From positions 209,144-273,143 of the forward strand of contig NZ_LMRS01000056.1 in NCBI RefSeq assembly GCF_001426195.1: a stretch of 64,000 nucleotides of DNA. Direction: 5' to 3'. The translations under genes were made by a program, and so were the position numbers. Every line of letters begins with the position of its first letter. Within the stretch, counting starts at the first letter, position 1. The notes beneath the pieces are model-generated. The model did no database searches. It was given only the letters and a program-made list of their open reading frames with translations, and was not told the DNA's origin. Source of the DNA: Sphingomonas sp. Leaf339 (GTDB taxonomy: Bacteria > Pseudomonadota > Alphaproteobacteria > Sphingomonadales > Sphingomonadaceae). Below are positions 25,473-34,924 of the stretch, one piece after another.

Positions 25473-27245
25473 TTAGCGAGTACGGACGTACAGCCCCGGT
25501 GCAGCCTCCAGCGCGGGCAGTGAACCCTCTCCCGGCACACGCGGCCCGGTGGCCGGCACGTCACCGTCGGTATTCTGCTCGGCCAGCCATGCCCGCCAGT
25601 CCGGCCACCAGCTGCCTTTGGTCTCCTTCGCGCCGGCGACGAAATCCGCCAGCGAGGTCACGGCCTGGTCGTTTGTCCAATACTGGTATTTGCCCGCAGC
25701 CGGGTGATTGACGACGCCCGCAATATGCCCCGATCCGGCCAGGACGAAGCGCAACGGCCCGGTGAAATGATCGGTCATCCTCCACACGCTTTCGGCCGGC
25801 GCGATATGGTCCTCGCGCCCCGCCTGAATATAACTCGGCGTCTTGACGATCGATAGGTCGAGCGGCGTGCCATCCACCATCATCGCCCCCGGTTTCGCCA
25901 GCAGGTTATCACGGTACAGATCGGTCAGGTACGACAGGTGCCAGCGTGACGGCAGGTTCGTCGTGTCGCCATTCCAGTGGAGCAGGTCGAACGGCGCGTA
26001 ATCCTCGCCCATCAGGTAATTGTTGGTGACGTAGTTCCAGATCAGGTCGCGCCCGCGCAGCAGGTTGAACGTCATCGCCATGTAGCGGCCATCGAGGAAC
26101 CCGTCCGGCGACAGCTTCTCCACCATTTTCAACTGCTCGTCGTCGACGAAGTGGAGCAGGTCGCCGGCATCCGCGAAATCCACCTGCGCGGTGAAGAACG
26201 TGGCACTCGCCACCTTCGCCGCCTCGCCGCGCGCGGTCAGCAGCGCCAGCGTCGCCGCCAGCGTCGTCCCCGCCACGCAATACCCGATCGTATGCACCGA
26301 CGGCACGTCCAACAGAGCCCGGATCGTATCGACCGCATCCATCTGCGCGGCGACATAATCGTCCCACACCACGTCCTTCATCGATGCGTCGGCGGAGCGC
26401 CACGACACCATGAAGACGGTGATCCCCTGTTCCACCGCCCAGCGGATGAAGCTCTTCTCGGGCGTCAGGTCCAGGATGTAGAACCGGTTGATCCACGGCG
26501 GAAAGATCACCAGCGGCGTCGCCATCACCTTGTCGGTCGTCGGCGAATACTGGATCAGCTCGTACAGGTCGGTGCGCTTCACCACCTGCCCCGGCGTCAT
26601 CGCCAGATTGCGACCGAGCGCAAAGGACGTGCCGTCGGTATGCGTCATCTGGCCGCGACCGATGTCGGCGACCATGTTCTGCAAGCCCTTCAACAGGTTC
26701 TCGCCCCGCGTCTCGATCGTCCTCTCGATCACCTCCGGGTTGGTCCAGGCGAAATTGGTCGGGCTCATCGCATCGACGAAGGTCTGCGTCGCGAACCGCA
26801 GCTGCTGCTTCTGCTTCGGTTCGACGCCTTCGACCGCATCGACGCCACGCAGCATGTGATCGGCGATCATCTGGTAACTCTGGCGGACCAGATCGAACAC
26901 CGGCTCGCGCCACGCCTCGCTGCGGAACCGGCGATCGGTCGAGGGCGGCGCCGCGGCGGCGGCGGCGGCGGCGGCGGCGGCAGCGGGCGCCTCGCCCGGC
27001 GTCAGGAAGCGGCTCCACATCGCCACGCTGTCCACCCAGAAATCGCGCGCGCGTTCCAGCCCAGCCTTGACGGTCGCGGGATCGTTGATGCCGGGCACGG
27101 TAAAGGCCGGGGTGGCGGCCAGACCCTGCTCCATCATCATCTGCTGCGCGCGGCCCATCACCCAGGTCCAGTGCTGCAAATCCTCCAGCGCGGGCATGTC
27201 GGGACGCGACTCGGCGTTCTCTGGCTTGGCGGGAGTATCTGCCAT
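25473..27245 (-). CDS. phaC: Class I poly(3-hydroxyalkanoate) synthase
   Basis: 590 aa, class I size. Polymerises (R)-3-hydroxyacyl-CoA at the granule surface. The lipase-like box with catalytic Cys is TIGYCVAGTTLA; WINRFYILDLTPEKSFIRW and the Asp region SYIQAGREDHIAPAESVW fit the family, with the His in AGSGHIAGVVNHP. An 11-residue alanine run at about 88-98 is encoded by a (GGC)8 tract on the plus strand (26955-26978). Start ATG with AGAGGAT. Divergent from the aminotransferase gene. Confidence 0.95.
   Translation of the reverse strand: MADTPAKPENAESRPDMPALEDLQHWTWVMGRAQQMMMEQGLAATPAFTVPGINDPATVKAGLERARDFWVDSVAMWSRFLTPGEAPAAAAAAAAAAAAPPSTDRRFRSEAWREPVFDLVRQSYQMIADHMLRGVDAVEGVEPKQKQQLRFATQTFVDAMSPTNFAWTNPEVIERTIETRGENLLKGLQNMVADIGRGQMTHTDGTSFALGRNLAMTPGQVVKRTDLYELIQYSPTTDKVMATPLVIFPPWINRFYILDLTPEKSFIRWAVEQGITVFMVSWRSADASMKDVVWDDYVAAQMDAVDTIRALLDVPSVHTIGYCVAGTTLAATLALLTARGEAAKVASATFFTAQVDFADAGDLLHFVDDEQLKMVEKLSPDGFLDGRYMAMTFNLLRGRDLIWNYVTNNYLMGEDYAPFDLLHWNGDTTNLPSRWHLSYLTDLYRDNLLAKPGAMMVDGTPLDLSIVKTPSYIQAGREDHIAPAESVWRMTDHFTGPLRFVLAGSGHIAGVVNHPAAGKYQYWTNDQAVTSLADFVAGAKETKGSWWPDWRAWLAEQNTDGDVPATGPRVPGEGSLPALEAAPGLYVRTR
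26955..26978. repeat. (GGC)8 microsatellite inside phaC
   Basis: Eight uninterrupted GGC units on the plus strand encode eight GCC alanine codons of the 11-Ala run in PhaC. Length changes by multiples of three would be tolerated in frame. It sits in the poorly conserved region before the catalytic domain. Confidence 0.8.
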
Positions 27246-27383
27246 GACATCCTCTCTGGTTTCGCAAGGCTCCTACCCGAACGCATCGTCCCGGCCAACG
27301 CCCGACATCGGGGCCCTCACTGCTTTCGCCGCATCGTTAATCGGCGTAAGGCGGGCGCGGTTTCCATCGAAGGCCCAACAGAC

Positions 27384-28592
27384 ATGTCCGACGAGTTCTA
27401 CCGCATCAAGCGCCTGCCCCCCTATGTCATCGCCGAAGTGAACGCGATGCGGGCGGCGGCGCGCGCGGGTGGAGAGGACATCATCGATCTGGGCATGGGC
27501 AATCCCGATCTGCCCCCGCCAGACCACGTCATCGAAAAACTGATCGAGGTCACGCGCAAACCCGACGCGCACGGCTATTCGCAGTCGAAGGGGATTCCCG
27601 GCCTTCGCCGCGCCCAGGCCAATTATTACGGCCGCCGCTTCGGCGTCGATCTCGATCCCGAGACCGAGGTCGTCGTGACGATGGGGTCGAAGGAGGGGCT
27701 GGCCAGCCTCGCCACCGCGATCACCGCGCCCGGCGATGTCGTGCTCGCGCCCAACCCGTCCTACCCGATCCACACCTTCGGCTTCATCATCGCCGGCGCC
27801 ACCATCCGCGCCGTGCCGACGACCCCGGACGAGGCGTATTTCGAAAGCCTGGAGCGTGCGATGGCCTTCACCGTGCCGCGTCCTTCGGTGCTGGTGGTGA
27901 ACTATCCATCGAACCCCACCGCCGAGGCGGTCGATCTCGCTTTCTACGAACGGCTGGTCGCGTGGGCGAAGGAGAACAAGGTGTGGATCATCTCGGACCT
28001 CGCCTATTCGGAGCTGTATTATGACGGCAATCCGACCCCCTCGATCCTGCAGGTGAAGGGCGCCAAGGATGTCGCGGTCGAATTCACCTCGCTGTCCAAG
28101 ACCTACAGCATGGCCGGCTGGCGGATCGGCTTCGCGGTCGGCAACAAGACGCTGATCGCGGCGATGACGCGGGTGAAGTCATACCTCGATTACGGCGCCT
28201 TCACCCCGATCCAGGCCGCCGCCTGCGCCGCGCTGAACGGCCCGCAGGACATCGTCGAGCGCAACCGCCTGCTCTATCACAAGCGCCGCGACGTGCTGGT
28301 CGAAAGCTTCGGCCGCGCCGGCTGGGATATACCCAGCCCCCGCGCCTCGATGTTCGCCTGGGCGCCGCTGCCGCCGGCGCTCGCCCATCTCGGCAGCCTC
28401 GAATTCTCCAAGCAGATGCTGACCGAGGCGAAGGTCGCCGTCGCCCCCGGCGTCGGTTACGGCGAGAATGGCGAGGGCTTCGTCCGCATCGCCATGGTCG
28501 AGAACGAACAGCGCCTGCGCCAGGCCGCGCGCAACGTGAAGCGCTACCTGCAATCCATGGGCGTCAACACCCCGGCGCAGGGGGCGGGGTGA
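27384..28592 (+). CDS. alaC: Class I/II aminotransferase, AlaC-like alanine transaminase
   Basis: 402 aa. PLP-dependent fold type I; AlaC homologues interconvert alanine/pyruvate with glutamate/2-oxoglutarate. DLGMGNPDLPPPDHVIEKL, VTMGSKEGLASLATAI, NPSYPIHTFGFIIAGA, VVNYPSNPTAEAV, the aspartate in ISDLAYSELYYDG and the PLP lysine in TSLSKTYSMAGWRIGF are all present. LL-diaminopimelate aminotransferases are close relatives, but dapF is elsewhere and alphaproteobacteria use the succinylase route, so AlaC is preferred. A strong hairpin follows. Confidence 0.87.
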   Translation: MSDEFYRIKRLPPYVIAEVNAMRAAARAGGEDIIDLGMGNPDLPPPDHVIEKLIEVTRKPDAHGYSQSKGIPGLRRAQANYYGRRFGVDLDPETEVVVTMGSKEGLASLATAITAPGDVVLAPNPSYPIHTFGFIIAGATIRAVPTTPDEAYFESLERAMAFTVPRPSVLVVNYPSNPTAEAVDLAFYERLVAWAKENKVWIISDLAYSELYYDGNPTPSILQVKGAKDVAVEFTSLSKTYSMAGWRIGFAVGNKTLIAAMTRVKSYLDYGAFTPIQAAACAALNGPQDIVERNRLLYHKRRDVLVESFGRAGWDIPSPRASMFAWAPLPPALAHLGSLEFSKQMLTEAKVAVAPGVGYGENGEGFVRIAMVENEQRLRQAARNVKRYLQSMGVNTPAQGAG

Positions 28593-28612
28593 TGGGGGCC
28601 GGCTGACCACGC

Positions 28613-28651
28613 GAGCGGCGATGGATTATCTTGACCGTCCCATCGCCGCTC
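28613..28651 (+). terminator. Hairpin terminator after the aminotransferase gene
   Basis: GAGCGGCGATGG (28613-28624) pairs perfectly with CCATCGCCGCTC (28640-28651) over a 15-nt loop, followed by TTGTTCG. It is 20 bp past the stop codon. Confidence 0.65.
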
Positions 28652-28715
28652 TTGTTCGCCACCGTCGCTCCGCCCGATTATGCGCCGGGGTGGCACGATC
28701 GCCGGAGGATACTGC

Positions 28716-28985
28716 ATGTTCCTGTTCAACGGTCTGGAAAGTCACCCGCGTTCGTTCGTGAAGGCGGTATCGTGGCGCACGGTCGGGTCGATCGACACGT
28801 TCATCCTCGGCATGATCTTCTCCGGTGACGCCAAGATCGCCGGATCGATCGCCGGGACCGAGGTCATCACCAAGATCGCGCTGTTCTACTTCCACGAACG
28901 CGCCTGGTCGCTGGTCCACTGGGGCCGCCGCCCCGCCATTGTCGTGCCCGATCAGTCCGGCGAAGGTACCGCCCCTGTCGGCTGA
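28716..28985 (+). CDS. DUF2061 small membrane protein
   Basis: 89 aa from ATG 28716, chosen because GGAGG lies 7 bp upstream. The DUF2061 core is visible: RSFVKAVSWRTVGSIDTFIL, IAGTEVITKIALFYFHERAW. Two hydrophobic helices (about 22-38 and 44-60). Members are predicted inner-membrane proteins of unknown function, sometimes near sulfate-assimilation genes, which are not seen here. Confidence 0.85.
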   Translation: MFLFNGLESHPRSFVKAVSWRTVGSIDTFILGMIFSGDAKIAGSIAGTEVITKIALFYFHERAWSLVHWGRRPAIVVPDQSGEGTAPVG

Positions 28986-29033
28986 TGGGTGGCTGACTTG
29001 CGCCCGTCCTGACGGCGCGCCATCCTGCCGCCC

Positions 29034-30122
29034 ATGTTCGCTTCCCTGCTGCTGGCCACCATGACCACCCCGCAAGTCTCGCCCGTCGTCATGTCGGGTC
29101 CGGCCGAGCAACAACTGTTCGCCTGGATGCCGGGGCCGGTGCGATGCGCCGGCTTCGCCGTAACCGGCACGCCGATCCGCCGGCCCTTGACCGGCCTGCG
29201 CTGGCCGGGCGGTGACCAGGCCCTTCGGCCTGCCACCTATACCTTTCGCATCGACGCCAACGGCCGCCCCCTGTCGATCGCCCGCGCCGGCGAGGGCTAT
29301 GTCTGGCAGGGCGAGGATATCGCCCCATCGCTCGCCGCATCGCGCTTTCCCGCCGGCGCGGCGCGGAGCGATTGCACCATCGCCTATACCGCACGGCTGA
29401 CACCAATGGCCGCGGCACCGGTCGCGGACCTGATGTCCTACACCATCTCGCCCACCATGGGCGTGCTGCCGCGGACCGGTTGGGACAGGCTTCCCCCGGC
29501 GGGCGCCACGTGTCGCAACGATCCCCAACCGCAGGCACTGGTCCGCGTCTACCCCGATTTTCGCATGCTGCCCGGCACACCGGGGCTGAGAAACTGGTCG
29601 ATGCTGCAATATGATATCGACGTACGCGGCCGCCCGGCCAACGTCCGCGTCGTGGAGGGGACGGGGAACGCTCCGCTGAATGCCGCGTCGATCAAGGCGC
29701 TGAAGGCATGGCGTTACACCCCCGGCGCGCGGACCGGATGCCTCTTCCCGTTCCGGCAGGCGCCAAAGAACATGGCGGCGCCCGTGATGCCCGATCAGGC
29801 GACGCTCGCACCGGCGAACGGCAACTGCCCGGTGAAGCATGACTGGGTGACGCGGCCGTTGCTCACCTATCCCGACCCATGGCGTCGCCGCGCGATCGAA
29901 GGCTGGGCGGTCGTGGCGTTCGACGTCGCGCCATGGGGCGCAACCGGAAATCTGCGCGTGCTGGCCAGCGAACCGAGCACCGAGTTCGGCGAACAGGCGG
30001 TGCGCATGCTCGGCGGCGCGAAACTGGCGGCATCGCCGACCGGTCAGTCCGGCTGCGTCGACCGCATCCTTTTCGTGCTGCGACCGGCAGACACGGCCCC
30101 CGCCGCCGAAATGGCGCCATAG
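29034..30122 (+). CDS. Protein with three TonB C-terminal-like repeats, no membrane anchor
   Basis: 362 aa. The best repeat (about 185-232) reads LQYDIDVRGRPANVRVVEG and AASIKALKAWRYTPG, matching energy-transducer TonB C-terminal domains. A first, weaker copy lies at about 68-112 (YTFRIDANGRPLSIARAGEG) and a third at about 290-345 (VVAFDVAPWGATGNLRVLAS). Each repeat ends with a conserved-position cysteine (ARSDC, ARTGC, QSGC). The N-terminus may be a short signal peptide (MFASLLLATMTT). The transmembrane helix and Pro-rich spacer of true TonB are missing. Likely periplasmic; function unknown. Confidence 0.7.
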   Translation: MFASLLLATMTTPQVSPVVMSGPAEQQLFAWMPGPVRCAGFAVTGTPIRRPLTGLRWPGGDQALRPATYTFRIDANGRPLSIARAGEGYVWQGEDIAPSLAASRFPAGAARSDCTIAYTARLTPMAAAPVADLMSYTISPTMGVLPRTGWDRLPPAGATCRNDPQPQALVRVYPDFRMLPGTPGLRNWSMLQYDIDVRGRPANVRVVEGTGNAPLNAASIKALKAWRYTPGARTGCLFPFRQAPKNMAAPVMPDQATLAPANGNCPVKHDWVTRPLLTYPDPWRRRAIEGWAVVAFDVAPWGATGNLRVLASEPSTEFGEQAVRMLGGAKLAASPTGQSGCVDRILFVLRPADTAPAAEMAP

Positions 30123-30212
30123 GTCGCTTAACGACTAATATCGACTGCGCCAGACACGGCCTATGGATCTATTCTGTTGCAAAGCGGCCCACCCAGCCGC
30201 CATCTTAGGGCC

Positions 30213-32312
30213 GTGTTGAGACAATATGAACTGGTGGATCGGGTCCTCGACTACGATCCCGACGCGGACGAGGCTCTGCTGAACCGCGCTTATGTCTTTT
30301 CGATGCACGCCCATGGCAGCCAGAAGCGCGCGTCCGGCGACCCCTATTTCAGCCACCCGATCGAGGTCGCCGGCATCCTGACCGACCTGCGGCTGGATGC
30401 CGAGACGATCGTCACCGCCATCCTGCACGACACCGTCGAGGATACCGTCGCCACCCCGGAAGAGATCGCGCGCCTCTTCGGCCCCAACGTCGCGCGCCTC
30501 GTCGACGGCGTCACCAAGCTGTCCAAGATCGAGGCGCAGACCGATAACGAGCGCGCCGCCGAGAACCTGCGCAAGTTCCTGCTCGCGATGTCCGACGACA
30601 TCCGCGTGCTGCTGGTGAAGCTCGCCGACCGCCTGCACAACATGCGCACGCTGCACCACATCGCCAAGCCCGAGAAGCGGCGCCGGATCGCGCGCGAGAC
30701 GATGGATATCTACGCCCCCCTCGCTGAGCGGGTGGGCATGTACGAATTCATGAAGGAGATGCAGACGCTCGCCTTCGCGCAACTCGAACCGGAAGCATTC
30801 GAAAGCATCACCCGCCGCCTGGAACAATTAAAGGTCGGCGGCGGCGACCGAATCACCCGCATCGCATCCGGCCTGAAGCTGCTGCTGTCGCGCGGCGGCA
30901 TCGAATCCGACGTCACCGGCCGCGAAAAACATCCCTATTCGATCTTTCGCAAGATGAACGAGCGGCACATCAGCTTCGAACAATTGTCCGACGTCATGGC
31001 CTTTCGCGCGCTCGTCCCGACCGAGGAGGATTGCTACCGCGCGCTGGGCGTCATCCATCGCCGCTGGCCGATGGTGCCGGGCCGGTTCAAGGATTACATC
31101 TCCACCCCCAAGCGCAACGGCTATCGCTCGCTGCACACCACCGTCATCACCGCCGAACAGACCCGCATCGAAATTCAGATCCGGACGCCGGCGATGCATG
31201 CGGAGGCCGATTTCGGCCTCGCCGCGCACTGGACCTACAAACAGGCCGAGCGCCACGATGCACAGGTCAGCTGGATACGCGACCTCGTCGAAATCCTCGA
31301 CACCGCCGACAGTCCCGAGGAACTGCTCGAACATACCCGCATGGCGATGTACCAGGATCGCATCTTCGCCTTCACGCCCAAGGGTGAGCTGATCCAGCTG
31401 CCCAAGGGCGCGACGCCGATCGACTTCTCCTATGCCGTCCACACCGATCTCGGCGATCAGGCGGTCGGCGCCAAGATCAATGGCCGCGTCGTGCCGCTGT
31501 CGACCGTAATCGAGAATGGCGATCAGGTGCAGATCCTCCGCTCCGCCGGCCAGACGCCGCAGCCCGGCTGGCTGAACGTCGCGGTGACCGGTAAGGCGCT
31601 GGCCGCGATCCGCCGCCACCTGCGCCAGACCGAGCGCGCCGAACAGGTGACGCTCGGCGAGAAACTATACGAAGACATCGTCGCCCGCCTGCCCGCCACG
31701 CTGGGCGTGGACGCCATGAAACAGGCTCTCAAGCGGTTGAAGCTGCCCGACGAAGGTTCGCTGATGGTCGCCATCGCGCGGCGCACGCTATCGGACGCGG
31801 CGGTGATGGAGGCGCTGATGCCCGGTTCCGCCGGCGCCGATATCGCCGCGATCGCGCCGCAATCCAGCGCCCTGTCGATCAAGGGCCTGACCCCCGGTGT
31901 CGCCTATGACCTCGCCATCTGCTGCCACCCGGTGCCGGGCGACCGCATCGTCGGCCTGCGCCGTCCCGATGCGGGGATCGAGGTGCATGCGATCGACTGC
32001 GTCGTCCTGACCGAACTGGCCGACCGCTCTGACAACGAGACCGACTGGGTCGACGTGTCATGGGGGGAACGCACCGAGGGCGCCGTCGCGCGCATCTCCG
32101 TTACCGTGAAGAACGAACCCGGCGTCCTCGGCCTGCTGGCGACGGTGATCGGCCAGCACCGCGCCAACATCATTAACCTGCGCCTCGACACCCGCGACGC
32201 CCGCTTCCACACCAACGCGATCGATGTGGAGGTCCACGACGTCCAGCAACTGATGCGCCTGATCGCCGCCCTCCGCGCGCTGGACGCCGTGAATGCGGTG
32301 GAGCGGGTCTGA
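30213..32312 (+). CDS. rsh: Bifunctional (p)ppGpp synthetase/hydrolase (Rsh, SpoT type)
   Basis: 699 aa from GTG 30213 (MLRQYELVDRVLDYD); an upstream TTG at 30177 is less likely. It makes and degrades (p)ppGpp in the stringent response. The N-terminal HD hydrolase has SHPIEVAGILTDL and AILHDTVEDT (His72-Asp73, Glu76-Asp77). The synthetase domain has GRFKDYISTPKRNGYRSLHT with the RFKD signature of bifunctional enzymes. TGS domain about 375-435 (FTPKGELIQLPKGATPIDF), zinc-finger-like CCHPVPGD and a C-terminal ACT domain from about 622. A single Rsh is typical of alphaproteobacteria. Confidence 0.95.
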   Translation: MLRQYELVDRVLDYDPDADEALLNRAYVFSMHAHGSQKRASGDPYFSHPIEVAGILTDLRLDAETIVTAILHDTVEDTVATPEEIARLFGPNVARLVDGVTKLSKIEAQTDNERAAENLRKFLLAMSDDIRVLLVKLADRLHNMRTLHHIAKPEKRRRIARETMDIYAPLAERVGMYEFMKEMQTLAFAQLEPEAFESITRRLEQLKVGGGDRITRIASGLKLLLSRGGIESDVTGREKHPYSIFRKMNERHISFEQLSDVMAFRALVPTEEDCYRALGVIHRRWPMVPGRFKDYISTPKRNGYRSLHTTVITAEQTRIEIQIRTPAMHAEADFGLAAHWTYKQAERHDAQVSWIRDLVEILDTADSPEELLEHTRMAMYQDRIFAFTPKGELIQLPKGATPIDFSYAVHTDLGDQAVGAKINGRVVPLSTVIENGDQVQILRSAGQTPQPGWLNVAVTGKALAAIRRHLRQTERAEQVTLGEKLYEDIVARLPATLGVDAMKQALKRLKLPDEGSLMVAIARRTLSDAAVMEALMPGSAGADIAAIAPQSSALSIKGLTPGVAYDLAICCHPVPGDRIVGLRRPDAGIEVHAIDCVVLTELADRSDNETDWVDVSWGERTEGAVARISVTVKNEPGVLGLLATVIGQHRANIINLRLDTRDARFHTNAIDVEVHDVQQLMRLIAALRALDAVNAVERV

Positions 32313-34676
32313 TCAGCTCGACGGATCGAGCCGAACTTCGATCCTGCGACCGGCGTAGAGCACATCCCTGCCCGCGGATTGCGCCAATCCGGTGCCGCCG
32401 CCGGCCGAAACCTGGACGATCCGGAACGACCGCCTCGCCGTCATGCCGGGATAGCGGCCTTGCCGCGCGCCGATCGTCAACACCCCCGCCTTGTCGTCCA
32501 GCGTCAAGGAAATGGTGGCATGCACGCCGCGACGCCAGCCGGTGCCATCGCCGGCATCGTCATACAGCGTGAAGCGCCCGTCCGCCCCGCGATAGATCCG
32601 CAGTTCCACTGGCAGCGACGGCGACTGATCCGCATATTGCACCGGCGATCCGAGCGGCAGGATCGTCCCCGCCGCGACATGCAGTGGCAGATGGCCGATC
32701 GGTGCCGCCACGGCGATCCGCCGCCCCCCCGGCTGCCGCTGCCCGGTCCAGAAATCATACCAGTCACGTCCCGCCGGCAGCACCACGTTACGCGTGGTCG
32801 CTCCCTTTTCGAGGACCGGGCTGACAAGCAGCGAGGCACCGAACATATATTCGTCGGGGACGTTGCGCACCGCCTCGTCACCGGGAAAGGCCATGCCGAG
32901 CGGATAGAGGAACGAGGCGCCACGATCCGTGACCTGCCACGACTGGGCATAGAGGAAGGGCAGCAACCGGTATCGGAGGGCGACCGCATCCAGCAACGGG
33001 CCGCGTGCCGCTTCCGGGAAATTGTAGAGTTCCTTGCCGTCGCCGGTACCGTGGATGCGGAACATCGGGTTGAATACCGCGAACTGCAGCCAGCGGGTGA
33101 ACAGTTCCTGGTAAGCCGCATCCTTCGGGTTGCCGCCGAAGAAGCCGCCGATATCCGCCGACCAATAGGGGATACCGCTCATTGAAAAATTTACCGCCGC
33201 CGGCACCTGCCGCCGGAATACGTCCCAGCGCCCCGCCACGTCGCCCGACCAGGTGACGGCGGCATTGCGCTGCTGCCCGGCCCAGGCGGAACGGGTCAGG
33301 ATGATCGGTCGCTTGTCGGGCATGTCGTGCGCCATGCCGTCATGGACGGCCATGGTGTGCATCAGCGGATACGCGTTGTACACGATCGCGCCCGGCCCGG
33401 CCGCCGTGGACGTGTCGCGCATCTCGCCCCAACGGCCGCCCAGTTCCGCCTCGCTGCCGTCCAGCCAATAGCCGTCGAACCCCAGCGCACCGATCCGCTC
33501 CGAGATCTGGCGCCAGTACAGCGCGCGCGCCGGTGCGGAAAACGCGTCGTACCATCGTCCCTGCCCCGCCGGATAGACGTTGGGATAGGTGGGAGCGTAA
33601 AGCCCCTGTACCGCATCGAGCGCTTTCGTCGTATCCAGCCCCACATCGAAATGCGGCCACACCGATATGATGCTGTGGATGTGCTGGCGATGGAGCATAT
33701 CCATCATCTCGCCGGGATTTGGGAAGCGGGCGGGATCGAACCGGTGGCTGCCCCATTCGCCGGGCTTCCAATATTGCCAGTCTTGCACCACCGCGTCGAG
33801 CGGGATGCCGAGCCGGCGATAGTTGGCGGCCACCCCGAGCAAGTCGGCCTGCGAGGCGTAGCGTTCCTTCGACTGCCACAATCCCCAGGTCCAGCGCGCC
33901 ATCATCGGCGCCTGCCCGGTCAACTGGCGATAGGCACCGATGATGTCGTCGACCCCCGGTCCGGCGAACAGGAAATAATCCACGCCCGATCCTGCCTGTG
34001 ACCGGAACATGATGCGGTTCACCGCCTGCGGGATATCGACCGCGACGTCCGTCACCCCAGGGTTGTTCCAGAACAGGCCGTAACCCGCCGTCGACACCAG
34101 CACCGGTACGCCGACATCGGTGTTCGCCTGCTGTAATCGAACGGTGTTGCCGCGATAATCGAGCAGCCCCGCCTGATGCTGGCCAAGCCCATGGATCGCC
34201 TGCCCGCCGGTGATTTCGAACCGTTGCTGCACCGCCCCGTCGGGCGCGGGCGTGTCGCCCATCCTGCGGGTGCCGGGGTCCGCTTCACCGATCACCGGCT
34301 TGCCATCGGCACCCAGCAACGCGACCGCGCCGGTCGCCTTGTCCACCGCGATCCGCATCGCCGGAGTGGTGAACAGGAACCGCTGGACCTCTTCGGCCAT
34401 CGTCCATGCAACCTTCGCCGGCGCACCGATCACGGCCATCCCGGCGGCCGGCGTCTCCGCCGTCTTCGACACGGTGACGCGAACGATCCGATCGCCCCAG
34501 AAGGTGATCCGCAACACCCCTTCAGGGATACGGAAGCTTGCGCCGTCGCTGTTCCTGTCCGTCAGTGCCAGCCTGCCGCTCGCCGCCTGCGCTGGCGATT
34601 GCCATGGCGCCTGCGCCGCAACCGGCGCGGCGCTTGCCAACAATATCGTTGTGACGACCGATGACCAGCCTCGCAT
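32313..34676 (-). CDS. Secreted glycoside hydrolase family 31 protein
   Basis: 787 aa from ATG 34676 (GAGAGGA upstream), signal peptide ending PVAAQA. N-terminal GH31 beta-sandwich (DUF4968-like), then a TIM barrel: WTWGLWQSKERYASQAD, VVQDWQYWKPGEWGSHRFD, and the nucleophile region FDGYWLDGSEAE. The acid/base Asp region is WSGDVAGRWDVF. C-terminal DUF5110-type segment YRGADGRFTLYDDAGDG. GH31 enzymes release alpha-linked glucose or xylose; the specificity here is open. Stop is immediately adjacent to the convergent rsh stop. A 9-bp palindrome lies upstream. Confidence 0.9.
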   Translation of the reverse strand: MRGWSSVVTTILLASAAPVAAQAPWQSPAQAASGRLALTDRNSDGASFRIPEGVLRITFWGDRIVRVTVSKTAETPAAGMAVIGAPAKVAWTMAEEVQRFLFTTPAMRIAVDKATGAVALLGADGKPVIGEADPGTRRMGDTPAPDGAVQQRFEITGGQAIHGLGQHQAGLLDYRGNTVRLQQANTDVGVPVLVSTAGYGLFWNNPGVTDVAVDIPQAVNRIMFRSQAGSGVDYFLFAGPGVDDIIGAYRQLTGQAPMMARWTWGLWQSKERYASQADLLGVAANYRRLGIPLDAVVQDWQYWKPGEWGSHRFDPARFPNPGEMMDMLHRQHIHSIISVWPHFDVGLDTTKALDAVQGLYAPTYPNVYPAGQGRWYDAFSAPARALYWRQISERIGALGFDGYWLDGSEAELGGRWGEMRDTSTAAGPGAIVYNAYPLMHTMAVHDGMAHDMPDKRPIILTRSAWAGQQRNAAVTWSGDVAGRWDVFRRQVPAAVNFSMSGIPYWSADIGGFFGGNPKDAAYQELFTRWLQFAVFNPMFRIHGTGDGKELYNFPEAARGPLLDAVALRYRLLPFLYAQSWQVTDRGASFLYPLGMAFPGDEAVRNVPDEYMFGASLLVSPVLEKGATTRNVVLPAGRDWYDFWTGQRQPGGRRIAVAAPIGHLPLHVAAGTILPLGSPVQYADQSPSLPVELRIYRGADGRFTLYDDAGDGTGWRRGVHATISLTLDDKAGVLTIGARQGRYPGMTARRSFRIVQVSAGGGTGLAQSAGRDVLYAGRRIEVRLDPSS

Positions 34677-34847
34677 GAAATTCCTCTCCCGACTTTTCGC
34701 CTTGGCGATACCGATCATCTTGTCAGACTAATTTTGTCAAGGCCATCGCCGCGGGATCGTGTGTCTGCAGGCGTCTTTTTGCATGTCCCGGGCCACGGCG
34801 ATGAAAGCCATGCCTTTGCCAAATGATGGTTCATGTCCGGCAATCCC

Positions 34848-34871
34848 GGTAACACCACCGACGGTGTTACC
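34848..34871. promoter_or_regulatory. Operator-like palindrome upstream of the GH31 gene
   Basis: GGTAACACC-ACCGAC-GGTGTTACC: 9-bp perfect arms, centred on CG. It lies about 170 bp before the GH31 start and about 255 bp before the M48 start. The form suits LacI-family repressors of sugar operons, but no such regulator is adjacent. No T tract follows, so it is unlikely to be a terminator. Confidence 0.5.
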
Positions 34872-34924
34872 GCCAACCGTCGGAGCCGAAAACGCGATCA
34901 TTTGACGATCCGATACCAGGCCAG

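Noticed and set aside
28735..28750. GGAAAGTCACCC inside the DUF2061 gene resembles the repeat end in reverse
   Set aside because: It is coding sequence with one block only; chance match.
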